From contig MU128957.1 in assembly GCA_014904985.1 (NCBI GenBank), positions 171,213-235,212 of the forward strand: 64,000 nucleotides of DNA, read 5' to 3'. Below, in pieces: positions 48,101 to 58,714 of this stretch; position 1 is the stretch's first letter; each line of letters opens with the position of its first letter. Below the pieces are notes generated by a model. It saw only the letters and a list, made by a program, of their open reading frames with translations. It was not told the DNA's origin and did no database searches. The stretch comes from Hydnum rufescens UP504. Its lineage: Eukaryota; Basidiomycota; Agaricomycetes; Cantharellales; Hydnaceae. Both the position numbers and the translations under genes were made by a program.

Positions 48101-48652
48101 GCTACATCTGGTGCTTACATTGCAACTCTTCAGGGCCATTCTAATTTGGTCACCTCAGTTGCATTTTCACCTGACAGTTTATGGCTTGTGTCAGGCTCGG
48201 ATAACACCCTGTGCTTGTGGGATGCTGTGTTGGGTGTGCACATTGCAACTCTTCAAGGCCATTCTAATTGGATATTTTCAGTTTCATTTTCATCAGATGG
48301 TCACACCCTGATCTCTCAGAGCCACTCTGAGACCTTTGCATGGGATTTGAGATCCCAACCTCTTCAATTAGTCCCTACTTCAATTCCAAGGGCCCCTCCC
48401 TCTACTATTAGCCACAGTTCACTCTTCAACTCTGAAGTGGGTGGCTGGATCCAGGCAATGGACTCTGAGGACAATGTTGCACACATCTGTTATATCCCTC
48501 CCCATTATCATTCAAGTACTACAGTCCAGGCATCAAGTCTAGCCACTCAACCCTGGATTGCCATTGGATGTGCAGATGGTCATGTTATAATTGTGGATCC
48601 TCAAGATCATCCTTTTGTGCATGGGCATGAAGGTGTAGTGACATTCTCATAG
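45182..48652 (+). CDS. STAND/NLR protein: MLKL/HeLo-like helical N-terminus, NACHT, WD40 repeats
   Basis: It starts MKRSLKPGKTAKGISLEILQ and continues FDAIPVPGAKAGIG, a DVVEGID helix, LLELEKHLRFLTDLLESLMK, DLESISSNLKSK, RRFLERKKDEDDLPTFAQNI and KAALDRFH. This helical layout resembles the MLKL_NTD-like four-helix bundles of Basidiomycota. The NACHT domain then has EGTRVPILAEIISWFES, Walker A GLAGIGKST (from 46063), GGSFFFSRSDARLRDPN, Walker B TTLIILDALDECEE and ILITSRPEPHI. From about 47,717 at least five WD40 units end LCLWDA. The frame breaks are near 45,305 (a C seems lost), near 47,397 (MSxLLGDVYSAATLMEE) and near 47,712. The predicted role is ligand-triggered oligomerisation leading to cell death or allorecognition. 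Two of the breaks lie at the NACHT-WD40 hinge, so functionality is open. Confidence 0.75.
47758..48350 (+). repeat. Near-identical WD40 repeat array
   Basis: WD40 units recur with exact nucleotide period: the string ATTGCAACTCTTCA(A/G)GG starts at 47867, 47993, 48119 and 48242 (126, 126, 123 nt). Each unit reads roughly 'GHSxxVxSVAFSPDGLxLxS' then 'GSxDxTLCLWDAxSG'. High internal identity is typical of recognition repeats in fungal NLRs. The final unit is degenerate (SETFAWDL). Confidence 0.85.
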
Positions 48653-51010
48653 ACAGAATTATATTGTTTAGAACATCTTGTGTGTCTTCTTCAGTATGTG
48701 ATGTCCACTGTTGGAGGGAAAAATCCCTGCTACATAGTTCCCTTTTGATGTTGAATTTTCCAATGAACAAGTTAAAAATGTAACAATATGTCATCTGAAT
48801 AACAAGTCTTTTGTCTATTCAAAAATGAGCATAAATTCCATATGCCTGAAGCCATGTAAATGGAATGCTCTTCCCCCCTGTACATGAGCCAAACTTGCTA
48901 GGTCTTCAACAGGCCACAGGGTATTCATCTATGCCCTACCATAAGCCATAATATGGTGGACCTGGCAATTCAACTTGTCCCTCTGTATATCATCTTGAAT
49001 TCTCCTTCAATTCCCTCATGCAAATCTTGTTGCCTTAAGGGCAAGCCTATTAAATTTCAATTATGTAACAGAAGGATCACATGTCTGGGCCTTCATCCTT
49101 ACCTGCAGATTGGTTACATGATCAAATAGGGGTAAATGCAGCACTCTCAAGGAGTATTCATTGAGTATCTCTGTCATTTTTTATCAGAATGACTCAGAAA
49201 AGCATTTCCCAGAAAGATACAATTTATACCTATCTAATGATGCCAAATACAAGCCAATCCAATTAAAACTGCACTCTCTGGAATGATTTTACTATGCAAC
49301 CCATGCTCTCAAGGAGTATTTCTTGAATTTCAAGGCCATTTATTACCCAATATACTTTCAAGTACAGCTTCCTGAAAGCTGTGATCAATACCTATCCGAT
49401 GATACCAATTATGTGTTTATTGGATCAAAACTGAAGCTTCTGGAATGATTCCACCTGCTGATTGATAATAAGATGTATTTTTCAAATTTCTCCATCAGTT
49501 TTGATTGTATTTGCATGAAATAACCATGCCTAGAAGGTATTGAGGATACCTATCCAAAAGTATCAAGGGAATTTCAAATAACTCTGCATTCTGTGCATGA
49601 ATCTCCCCCATGTCTCAGGAGAACGTCATCCCCCCTTCCAATTTTCATATATGAAATATTGTCTGGTAGCTTTATATCCAAAGGAGAGGATGTCCAGGAT
49701 GACTTATTCCACCATTCCTCAAGGGAATCTGTCCACAAGGGAAGGAGAAATGCCTGTTTTATGCTTTATTCTCTCCTCAGACTTGTAAATTGAATATCTC
49801 TGTCAGTTTTGAAACTTTTGACTTCATTCCTTTTTCTACACATTTCCCCTATCCCCCTGCTTCTGTCAGGTATTTTATCTCATAGCCAGGTTGTATATTA
49901 AGTGAACTGTGTTAAAAATTCCATTGTTTTCCCCCTTCCCAGTCTGACACACTGAAGTATTGCTGCTGGATTTCTGGGTGAATTCCACCTGAGGACTCTG
50001 TTCCTACTGCACTTTGTCCAAGGCCACAAGACTAGGACCTTGGAGTGTGGTATTTGTGACACATTCTCTCCTTTATTCATCTGCTTGGGCAACTACTGCT
50101 TACAGTGGATTGTCTTCTATCCAAAAGACCCTCCTACACTTAGACCTGAATATTTGAATTATTTTGGTGGCCCCCACTCTTTGTTTTTGATTCCATATTG
50201 CAGACTGTAGCAGAGATCCCCCCCTTTTCTCCTGCTTACACCACCCAAAGTTGTAACCACCTCAGCCCAGGAAAATGACCTTGGACCCCTGGATAGATAT
50301 GTTATCAACTATAGGTACCCCTAGTCTAAAAGATATTGTTTATAGTGGTTTGCCAGGGGGCTCAATTTTGTATTCCATTACTGGGCCAAAAAATCAGGCA
50401 CCCTGGACACTGCCATCAAGGCTGAAAACAGAAATAAAAAAGTGATGAATAACCACATGCATCAGGAAATATGAATGCTGCTCCAGAGACTTCCAAAGCT
50501 TTGAAGCACTCAAAGCCCAAGCATGCAAGTCCAAGCTTAGAAGGGTTCTGAACTAAACTTCAGAAGTCTCCCAGATCTTCTGAGGCTTCTGGAGCATCTG
50601 AAACTATCTATTCTCAAGGGTGATTGTTGGAGGACTTAGAAATGCTCCAAAAGATTTATTGTGACTGATGCACACTAAGGCATTGATTTGGTGAAAGGGC
50701 ATATATTTACAATATGTGACTCCAAGGAAGAAATAGTCTGGAGAACTTAGTTGTTATCCAAAATTACATTTGAGCTGACATTTACCCCTTTATTCCATGA
50801 TTCTCTGCAATAATTTATTAGTATGTTAACACCTCAGTCAGTCACATAGGTGGTCCTCAAAAGGTATGTCAAACAGCATCAAATTTGATACCTATGAGGT
50901 CTCATAAGCCTTTGATATCAATTGATCTCAGAGCAGGCACTTTGCCTTCTCCTTTTGATATCAATTTGATCTCAAACTGGGGGCTTAGGTTTACAGAGGA
51001 GCAGAAAGTA

Positions 51011-51185
51011 TGGTTGCCTAGGTTAGGTCAGGTCAGGTTTTGCCTCATTTGGGCAAAACCTGAACTTAACCATAACCTGAATCTCCTCAATTGGCAAAAC
51101 CTGAACCTAACCTGAATAAAACCTATCCTAGGTTAGGTTCAGGTTTGAACTCAGGTTTTCATGGTTTGTAACCTAACTTAAGCAA
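51011..51185. repeat. GGTTAGGT/ACCTAACC-rich inverted-repeat cluster
   Basis: Repeated AGGTTAGGTTCAGGT-like strings occur in both orientations. A clear hairpin forms from GGTCAGGTTTTGCC (51031-51044) and GGCAAAACCTGAAC (51052-51065), with a 7-nt loop and 13 of 14 pairs. Further inverted copies follow to 51,185. Confidence 0.75.
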
Positions 51186-52807
51186 CCATAACCATGTGTG
51201 GAGCCCAGGGTAAGCTCTGTATGGATCAAGAGGGACATCTTGTTGACTACTTGTTGACTATGACATGACCTCAACTGGCATACTCAATACAGAGTACTAC
51301 TATTCCACCAATAATATATGGTTCTTCTATTATACCCAGATCTTGTGTTAAAGTTTCATGCCATACATAGGCAAATACTACCCCATTGACCCTAACACAT
51401 GGAATGATCATGTCACTTCTGCTATCTGCACACCTCACCCCCTCAAACTTCCATGATCAAATCATAGCTCAAGATGGTGGCTGTTGTGTTGTTTCAGCTA
51501 CACATGCTTCTGGCTGTAATACTTCACATATCATTCCTACATAAAAGATAATCTGGTGCTGCCTACTGCTTTCTATTCATGTAATTTAGTATTTACTGCC
51601 CTCTAGTACTGCATCAGGCTAACCACTTTATGGACCTTAGGTAGGGTGTGTGCAGATGGTACACAGTACCTAAGGTGGTCAAAATAAAGATATCATGTCA
51701 TACAATATTAATGATGCATCACTGCTTTTTGGTACCATTCATTTCTAGCCACATACAGCAGGGAGCCAGGGCACAGTGCCACCTGAGATTTCTTGGCACT
51801 TTTTCCTATTCAAACCACTAGGAAGTATGCCTAAATAAGGGTTTTTCAGGCTCCTATCATGAACTGAGTTTGGTCATGATGCATCATGACCAAATGGCAT
51901 GCCACTACCACATCTAGTACTGAGATTGGGCCACCTTGGTATCAAACACACTATGGCATAGTAGTTCATTGATGGTGTGGTAATATTCTTTTGAGCATTT
52001 TCTCACTCTAGATCCACTCTCTATTCTCTGCTTTCCCCTTGTGAAATCATATGTGCCAGATGACTCTTTATGCTGCAAGATTGCAAAATATTTTGCCACT
52101 GTACTCAACTTGGGCAAGATGACTCAAACAAAAAAATACACTACAGTACTCAAGGAACTACCAACTTCCATGTCATGATGGGGAAAGGTACAAATTGGGA
52201 ACCATGGGGACTTGATACAATGCTGGGTAGCATCAGGCACTTCATATGGGTCAGCTCAGCAGAATTTGTCATTCATTCATGTAAGTGTAAACAGGTGTCA
52301 GGTATCAGCATCTGAATATTTCTTCTCCCTCAGTATGAGCAATATGTCAATCAAAATGCTTGTAGGATCCATGCAGATGAAGATCTAGAACTGTCGACAT
52401 TTTATGGGTGTCTCAACTTTATAGTCAAATGCAATATTCCTTGTGCCCCTTCACTTCACATCAAATCCCCAACACAATACCTTCTCACAGTCATAAGCCC
52501 ATGCAAAAACCTCAACAAAAAATGTGGATGCCCATAATTTGGTTGTACTAGTTTCAGATTCACTGGAATCTCAAACAGTGATCAATCTTCAGGCAGTCCA
52601 GAGCATTATAGAAGAAGGGTTGGGAGCTCTGATGACTGTCAAATCAAAATCTGGTTCAGCCAGTGTGTAGATGGGAGACTGTATTTCTGTTGTTATTTGT
52701 TGGGTTGGTTCACTTCAATGGTTGATCACCCTCTGCAAGATGTGTATGGTGTTCAGCGGAGAATAAGATGTGATATGGACTGGCTGTAGTCAATGATATA
52801 TTGTCTG

Positions 52808-52892
52808 GGATGCTTGCAGGAAGGCTTATATGTAGTGGATGCTGTAGGAAGGCTTATAGATTGGGGATGCTTGTAGAAAGGCTTATACATTG
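52808..52892 (+). repeat. Three tandem ~28-nt repeats
   Basis: Units starting GGATGC at 52808, 52837 and 52865 share the core TG(C/T)AGGAAGGCTTATA, with the third having GAAAGG. They are diverged and lie in non-coding DNA. Confidence 0.8.
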
Positions 52893-53479
52893 TTCATGTT
52901 GTGTTGGTTTGTTTACTGATATTTGTGTATTCTTGTTTATGTTCTCCTGGTCAAAATGCAGATATCTGTGGATTGCAGACTGGTCAGTGCTTGTTAGTAT
53001 GTTGTCTTTCTTCTCTCTTCAAAACCTGATTCATATTTTGTTATGCTTACTTTTCCTGGATGTCCAGCAACTCTAACCTTAGGTCCTGCAACTATCCTTG
53101 GCTTTAGTGATTCACATAGAGGGCTTCCAGTGGCTTTGTCTCAACAACCTTGAAGATGACTTAGCTCCAGATGGCTTATAGATAGACTGTTCTTTAGAGG
53201 CAAGCAGAAAAGTTTGACAGTGGTTGACAGTGATGATTTCCAGAGTGAGGAGATAATGGGGATACAGGAAATCTACCAGCTTTTATACCTTCCTGAAGGT
53301 GGCTGTGTTTAAAGAAAATGACTCCCTCATAGGTGAGTCATCTGTGAGCCATAGGTGAGAACAAAAGAAAAATGAAGATGTGAGTCATATGTGAGTCATG
53401 CATAAAGTGGTTGCCAGATGGGCAAGTCATTCATAAGTGGTTGCAAAGTGGGTGAGTCATTCATAAAGAGAACAAAAGA

Positions 53480-53940
53480 AATCATAGGGGGGGTAATGTC
53501 ACCAATTTGCTGAGCATGTGGAATGTTAGAAGCATGAGGTCACTGATCATGTGGAGCATTCTGGGAGGTGAAATGAAAGGATATCTCTGGGTTTTGGAGA
53601 TTAATTTGAGCATAGTCCAATGGTCAAGGTGTTAGTGGTGTCCGGAGTCCCTTAGGCCACTTGGCAGTCCCATGCACAGAGCCATAGCTCTTGCCTACTT
53701 TCTCTCTTTCTTTTTCTCTTTCCTACTTCTTATTCAAACCCAGTGGAAAGCTTCTCCACTGGAGTTTGGTGCTGCCCTGGCTTATAGCTAGATTCATCTC
53801 TTATTACATAATCAGTCTAGTGATAGCCAGCCATGGCAGAGTCCAAAATCTATCTTTTCTACCACCATCAACTGTCCATCTCATAGAGCCATGGACCTGT
53901 TGATTATGCACTACACACTGTGCAACTCCCAGCTCTATGA
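53480..53940 (+). mobile_element. Possible degenerate LTR-type sequence
   Basis: A purine-rich GGGGGGG tract (about 53,487-53,494) precedes TAATGTCACC, an arrangement like a polypurine tract followed by an LTR start. A short open frame (MTTPSYFALVGIETLTLQEL) begins just after the stretch, at 53937. No integrase, reverse transcriptase, partner LTR or target-site duplication was found, so this is speculative. Confidence 0.25.
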
Positions 53941-54204
53941 CTACACCCTCTTACTTTGCCCTAGTGGGCATAGAAACCCTAACCCTCCAGGAACTACTAG
54001 CCTGTCAGGCTAGGTGGAATGGTCTTAGTCCCAAGGACTGGACTGATCCATTGGATCCAGAACCTCCTCCATCCTCTGGTCCCTCCCCACTCCTTAATTC
54101 AGATACTACTGAATTAACACAAGGTGTTTTGTTGCTGGTTGATAATGGGAACAAGTGCATGGGATGGGAATCAATGCAGAGACAGCCATTTGCATCTGTG
54201 ATAG

Positions 54205-54600
54205 GTGTTCTTGGTATCATTCAATGTGGATTTTTAACAGCCTTCTGGGTGCAGTGGTTCTGAGCAGATCAGATGTGAACTGATAGAGACATTTGTAAAA
54301 TACTGGTGGGTGTTGACTTTAACAGTAATATCATTCTGTAGAGCACAGTTTTGATCTGTTCTTGGCATGCTCAGTACCATTCAATGCGGATTTTCAACAT
54401 CTTTCTAGGTGCAGTGATTCCAAGTGGATTAGATGTGAACTGATAGAGAAATTCATTAAATACTGGAAATTTTGGATTTTGATAGTAAAATCAGTCTGGA
54501 GAGTGCAGTTTTGGTCCGTTTGACTTGTGTTTGGTACTGTTCAAAAGGTGTGAATCATAGCTTTCCAAGTGTTATATGGGCAAATATTTCTGATCAAAAC
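54205..54600 (+). repeat. Diverged tandem repeats of ~160 nt
   Basis: Units near 54211, 54368 and 54530 share 'GGTA(T/C)xxTTCAA', a 'GTGCAGTG(G/A)TTC' string, 'AGATGTGAACTGATAGAGA' (first two) and 'ATACTGG'. The third is weakest. All lie in the CpG-poor block. Confidence 0.7.
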
Positions 54601-55452
54601 TGATGGAGTTATAGAATGAATTCAATTTCTGTGCATAGCCATAATTAATTTTGTAATCAGTCATGTGGTTGTCCAAAGGCTGGAAGTGGTGTGATTTCAC
54701 ATTTTCTGATACTGGATGTTTTTATCTTCCACAGCATGGTGGATGAGTCCAGAAAGGAAACAAATGGGAATTATTGACCACAGTGAGGAAATGCCTTGTA
54801 CTGTATTTGTAGAAGATGACAACTCTGAATGATATTTTACTTGAATTTTTTTCCTCCATTCCTCAAACCATACTTAAAGTCATCCTTTTCAGTACATGTA
54901 CTACTTTAAATTTTCAGTATCATAGATGTACTGATTTCAGTGTTAAGTACATAATGTGGTGTAAATTCAGTATCATGTACTTCCCACAGTGCACTAAGTA
55001 TGAGCCACAGCCCAAAAGGGGCAGTGGTCCGGGACCACGGGTGTCGCACGGACCAATTCATGGGTAGGCGACCCAATACAATCACGTGGCATTCGGACAA
55101 AAGTGCCATATACTTACATAAGAATATATCTACCAAAATATCGGCACTTATAACTTATAAGTCATGGAAGCAATGACTTCAAAACAACTCAGCACAACTC
55201 CAAATGACTCAACTCGCGCCTGAGTTGACTCAAATTGCAAGTCGCGGCAACCGTATAACTCGGAGGTGATGTGACATTTGTTAGACTTATGACGCACATA
55301 TTTGGATGTCTAGGATCGATCTACAAATATTGACATACTCACTGTCAAACCAGGGCAATGTGAGGAGGGCAGGTGATACCTGCACAGAGAGAGCTGAGCG
55401 ACAACGCTCACAAAGTCTGACCCATGATGTCTTTTAAATTGACAGTCGCGCG

Positions 55453-55462
55453 TATTATAAAT
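55453..55462 (+). promoter_or_regulatory. TATA-like element upstream of ACS2
   Basis: TATTATAAAT, 46 nt before the ATG, conserved with ACS1. The similarity between the two upstream regions extends back to GGATGTCTAGGATCGAT. Confidence 0.55.
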
Positions 55463-55507
55463 TAATTTAAATCCATCCTCGATTCCTCCCAACCACCCAC
55501 ATCCACC

Positions 55508-57860
55508 ATGCCACAGCGAATTATTTACGACTCACCCCTACCACCCGTACCCATCAAGTCCAGCTCGATACCCACCTATATCTTCTCAGACAAGGCCTCC
55601 CTCGATCATTCTCCAGCCTACATTGATGCCGCTTCCGGCACCCGCATTTCCCGATTAGAAACCTATGAGCTCTCCCTCCAGTTCGCCTATGCAGCCAGAC
55701 AAAGAGGACAGGCCCGAGGCGAGGTAGCCATGATATTTAGGCGCGCTTCTACATCTCTACCCCATCCTCACCGTTTCTAACGTCGTTTCCAGCCCCAACT
55801 CTCTCGCATGGGCGCCCACTTTATTGGGTCTCCTTGCCGCTGGAATCCACATTACTCTCGCGAATTCCTCATACACGCCTCCCGAACTTGTCCACCAGCT
55901 GAAGGACTCTTCAGCCTGGACAATATTTGTTCACCCCCTCCTATTTCCCGTTCTCCTCCAGGCCTTCAAGCTCCTCGGAGTTTCGGATCGTGACGCACGC
56001 AGACGTGTGGTAATTATGAGCTATGTAGACCAAGACCGCGCGGACGAGAGAGCCGTCAAAATTGGGCCTGAATGGACTCGATTGAGCGAGTTTTTTGGCA
56101 AAGGAAGACTCCATTCCGAGGAACTATTTGTCGGAGACCAAGTGCATGAAACCGCATTTCTGTGTTATTCCTCCGGTAATATCTGCCATTTATATTCGTT
56201 CCGCATTCTTATCCGGATTCGATAGGCACGACGGGACTGAGCAAGGGCGTGGAGGTTTGTGGCTCCGTCTCTCCAGAGTGCCCGCCTTCACATGGTGCCT
56301 GTTCTCTCCCATGATAGACCACCCACAATAACATCGTATCACTGATCCCCGCCTTCTTGACCTTCTATCCAAAGGCTGACCCCCGAACTGATGTATCTTT
56401 GGCGGTTTTGCCTTTCTATCATATTTAGTAAGTTCATCCCCTTCATTTTTGCCTGCATCGTGATGCTGACTGTAAGTTTACTTGACCCAGCGGGTAAACA
56501 TCTTACTTTCTCTCCTCACAAATCACGCATAACTAGATAATGCCTAGGCTTGTTAACCTCCTACTGTGGGACTTTGTCACCAAAGTACCACAAGTCATCA
56601 TGCCTCGCTTTGAACCGAATTCCTTCGCACAGGCTCTTGAGAAATATAAAGTTACAGTGAGTCGCCGGCATCTCTCGAGATGCGGTGGGACTAATAGACT
56701 TACATCTGGTAGAGAACGTGTATCGTGCCACCAATTCTTGTAGTGATGTCATTCCATCCTGCGTTCGCAAAACACGATGTGGGCACCCTTAGGTTGATGA
56801 ATTCGGGTGCAGCTCCCCTGGGGGATAGCCTTGTCAAGAAGGTCCTTGCGAGGTTTGCCGATGTCGGCAACACTCAAATCCGGCTCACTCAAGGGTACGT
56901 ACGCCATCATTCCCCAGAAACCGAGCTGGACCAATCCCATATTTCTGTTCCATGGCTGCCGAGTTTAGATACGGCCTCACTGAAACCTCGCCCACGACGC
57001 ACTGGCTACCTCTCGAGGACACCGTACGCAAGATGGGGACTATTGGACTCCTCCTTCCCAACCTCCAGGCACGTCTCGTCGACGATGACGAGAACGACAT
57101 TAAGCCCAGTCCGGAGAACCGGGGCGAGTTGTGGATCCGTATGCATCCGTTCTCCCTACCCCTATTCTTCCTTGCCAACTTTGACACGGCCCTTTCACCC
57201 ATCATCTAGGCGGTCCTAGTGTTATGAAAGGGTACTTGAACAACCCCAAAGCGACGAAGAATTCCATCACTCCTGACGGCTGGTTCAAGACTGGTGACAT
57301 CGCGATCGTGGATGATGAGGCTTCTTCAGCATCGTAGACCGGAAGAAAGAATTAATCAAGTACAAAGGATTCCAAGTGCCCCCTGCAGATCTGGAAGCAG
57401 TGTTACTCTCAAATGAAGATATCTTGGATGCCGCTGTCATTGGTGTAGACTCTGTAAGCGAAGCGACTGAACTCCCCCGGTATGTCACTCTCCTTGTGTT
57501 CCTTGGCTTTGGTGCAACCAGTAAGCCTGGATTGGTGATGTGTTTACAGCGCCTACATCGTCCCCCGGAATGGCGAGCTACTCAAAGATTCAAAGGCAGC
57601 CGCTGCGTTCGGAAAGGAGATACAAGAATGGATCAAAACCAAGGTCGCCAATCACAAGTACCTCCGGGGCGGTGTCATCATTATCGATGTTATTCCAAAG
57701 AGGTCGGTTCAACCATCGTCATTCATTCGAGGAAGAGTCTGTCTCTGACATTGGCCACGTTTACCACCCATTTCAGTGCTTCTGGGAAGATCCTGCGACG
57801 CACGTTGCGAGACTTGGCAAAGAAGGAAGCTCGCAGGGGACCATCAAATCCCGCTGTGAT
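55508..57860 (+). pseudogene. 4-coumarate-CoA-ligase-like acyl-CoA synthetase, copy 2 (frame-broken, PTS1 lost)
   Basis: Nearly identical to ACS1 ([20 protein letters not shown]), with the same 52-nt GC-AG first intron (55741-55792) and the same intron positions. It keeps the intact YSSG-TTGLSKGVE sequence where copy 1 is broken. Its own breaks are near 57319-57322, where GAGGGTTTCTTC became GAGGCTTCTTC with immediate stop TAG, and near 57830, where one C is lost. Beyond the latter the reading differs from copy 1 and the SRL peroxisomal signal is gone. It is bounded on the left by the CpG-poor block and on the right by poly-T tracts (57,860-57,920). Confidence 0.75.
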
Positions 57861-58714
57861 GTCTTTTTTTTTTTTTCTTGCGAACGATCGTAAGACTCGC
57901 CATATTAAGAACTATTTTTTTTTTGAATTGGCGTCGCGCATGCATTCATCAACAAAGTACATTCAAGAATCATGGCATTGAGAGGATTGAACTTGAGAAA
58001 CACCCAAAGGGTTCTGAACGCATACCGATCGAGTGTGGATGATAAAGGGGATTGTTTCCTAAACTTTATTGTGGGACAATTATATGCTACAAATGCGCTG
58101 CCTTGCTCCTCACGAATGTACTCGCGAATGCACAGCAATCCCGCCAATCCCCACCCGTCAGTACACCATGCATCCACTCATTGCCGCGGCCACAGTGTCT
58201 GTGCGGTCGGGCGACTCCTCAGGATCAAATTCGGATACATGAATGGATACAATTGGCAGCAGGCTTACAACCCTCCTCCCAGAGGAAGGTGGAATATTGT
58301 TTGAGACCGTTTCAATGGGACACTGAAGATCGGCAGCAAGCCATGTAGATGAATGCTGACCCCAGTGCAGCTTCCTCAGGATCTGAATACTTTCCATTGT
58401 CCAGAACTACTTCAGGTCATACAGCAAGGAATCCGCACACCTTGTTCAAACATCATCAAGCGAGGCTCCTTGGGAACTGTAGGGGTGGCAGAACCTCACA
58501 GTTGAGAGGAGAGACTGGAATCGACTCTGAAGAGGCATGTCAGATGTTGAGGGTGTAGGAATAGTGTCACGCAAGGCTTGAAGTCGAGTCAAGAAAACCC
58601 CAGTCTTCGATATCACTTAGATCTACCTCTTTTTTGGCTCTTTTTTTTTGGAAAAATGTCGCGTGTAAAGCCGGTCCACTTTTCGCCGGTTTCGGTGCAT
58701 TTGCCAGTGGGCAT
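57861..58714. other. Spacer with weak kinase-like fragment
   Basis: No firm gene. On the minus strand at about 58,300-58,400 the frame reads ILRKLHWGQHSSTWLAADLQ, resembling the glycine loop of SRPK-type kinases (KLGWGxxSTxWLAxD). Nothing downstream continues the domain, so it may be a relic. Confidence 0.3.

Larger units (their letters stand above)
48653..53480. other. AT-rich non-coding part of the CpG-poor block
   Basis: No open frame over 100 codons and no recognised domain. The stretch at 49,120-49,580 shows degenerate tandem repeats around 'TACCTATCxxATGATxCCAA' and 'CTCTGGAATGATT'. It looks like old repeat DNA. Confidence 0.5.
47625..55020. other. CpG-depleted block
   Basis: By eye about eight CpG occur between 48,001 and 55,020 (near 48198, 49396, 49623, 52396, 52757, 53642, 54387 and 54517), where base composition would predict a few hundred. 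TG and CA dinucleotides are abundant. CpG becomes frequent again immediately at 55,028. The left end is graded between 47,620 and 47,860 and lies within the NLR. Apart from the WD40 exon there is no convincing gene. Confidence 0.9.

Noticed and set aside
47772..48311. 179-codon plus-strand frame overlapping the WD40 array
   Set aside because: It is a shadow of the WD40 repeats in another frame; its apparent repeats derive from the 126-nt period.
51011..51185. Internal telomere tract
   Set aside because: The units are GGTTAGGT-like but irregular and in both orientations; no TTAGGG array.
48653..55020. A viral or bacterial insertion explaining the CpG-poor block
   Set aside because: No viral or bacterial coding sequence is recognisable in it, and it contains a fungal-type WD40 frame; low CpG alone is not enough.
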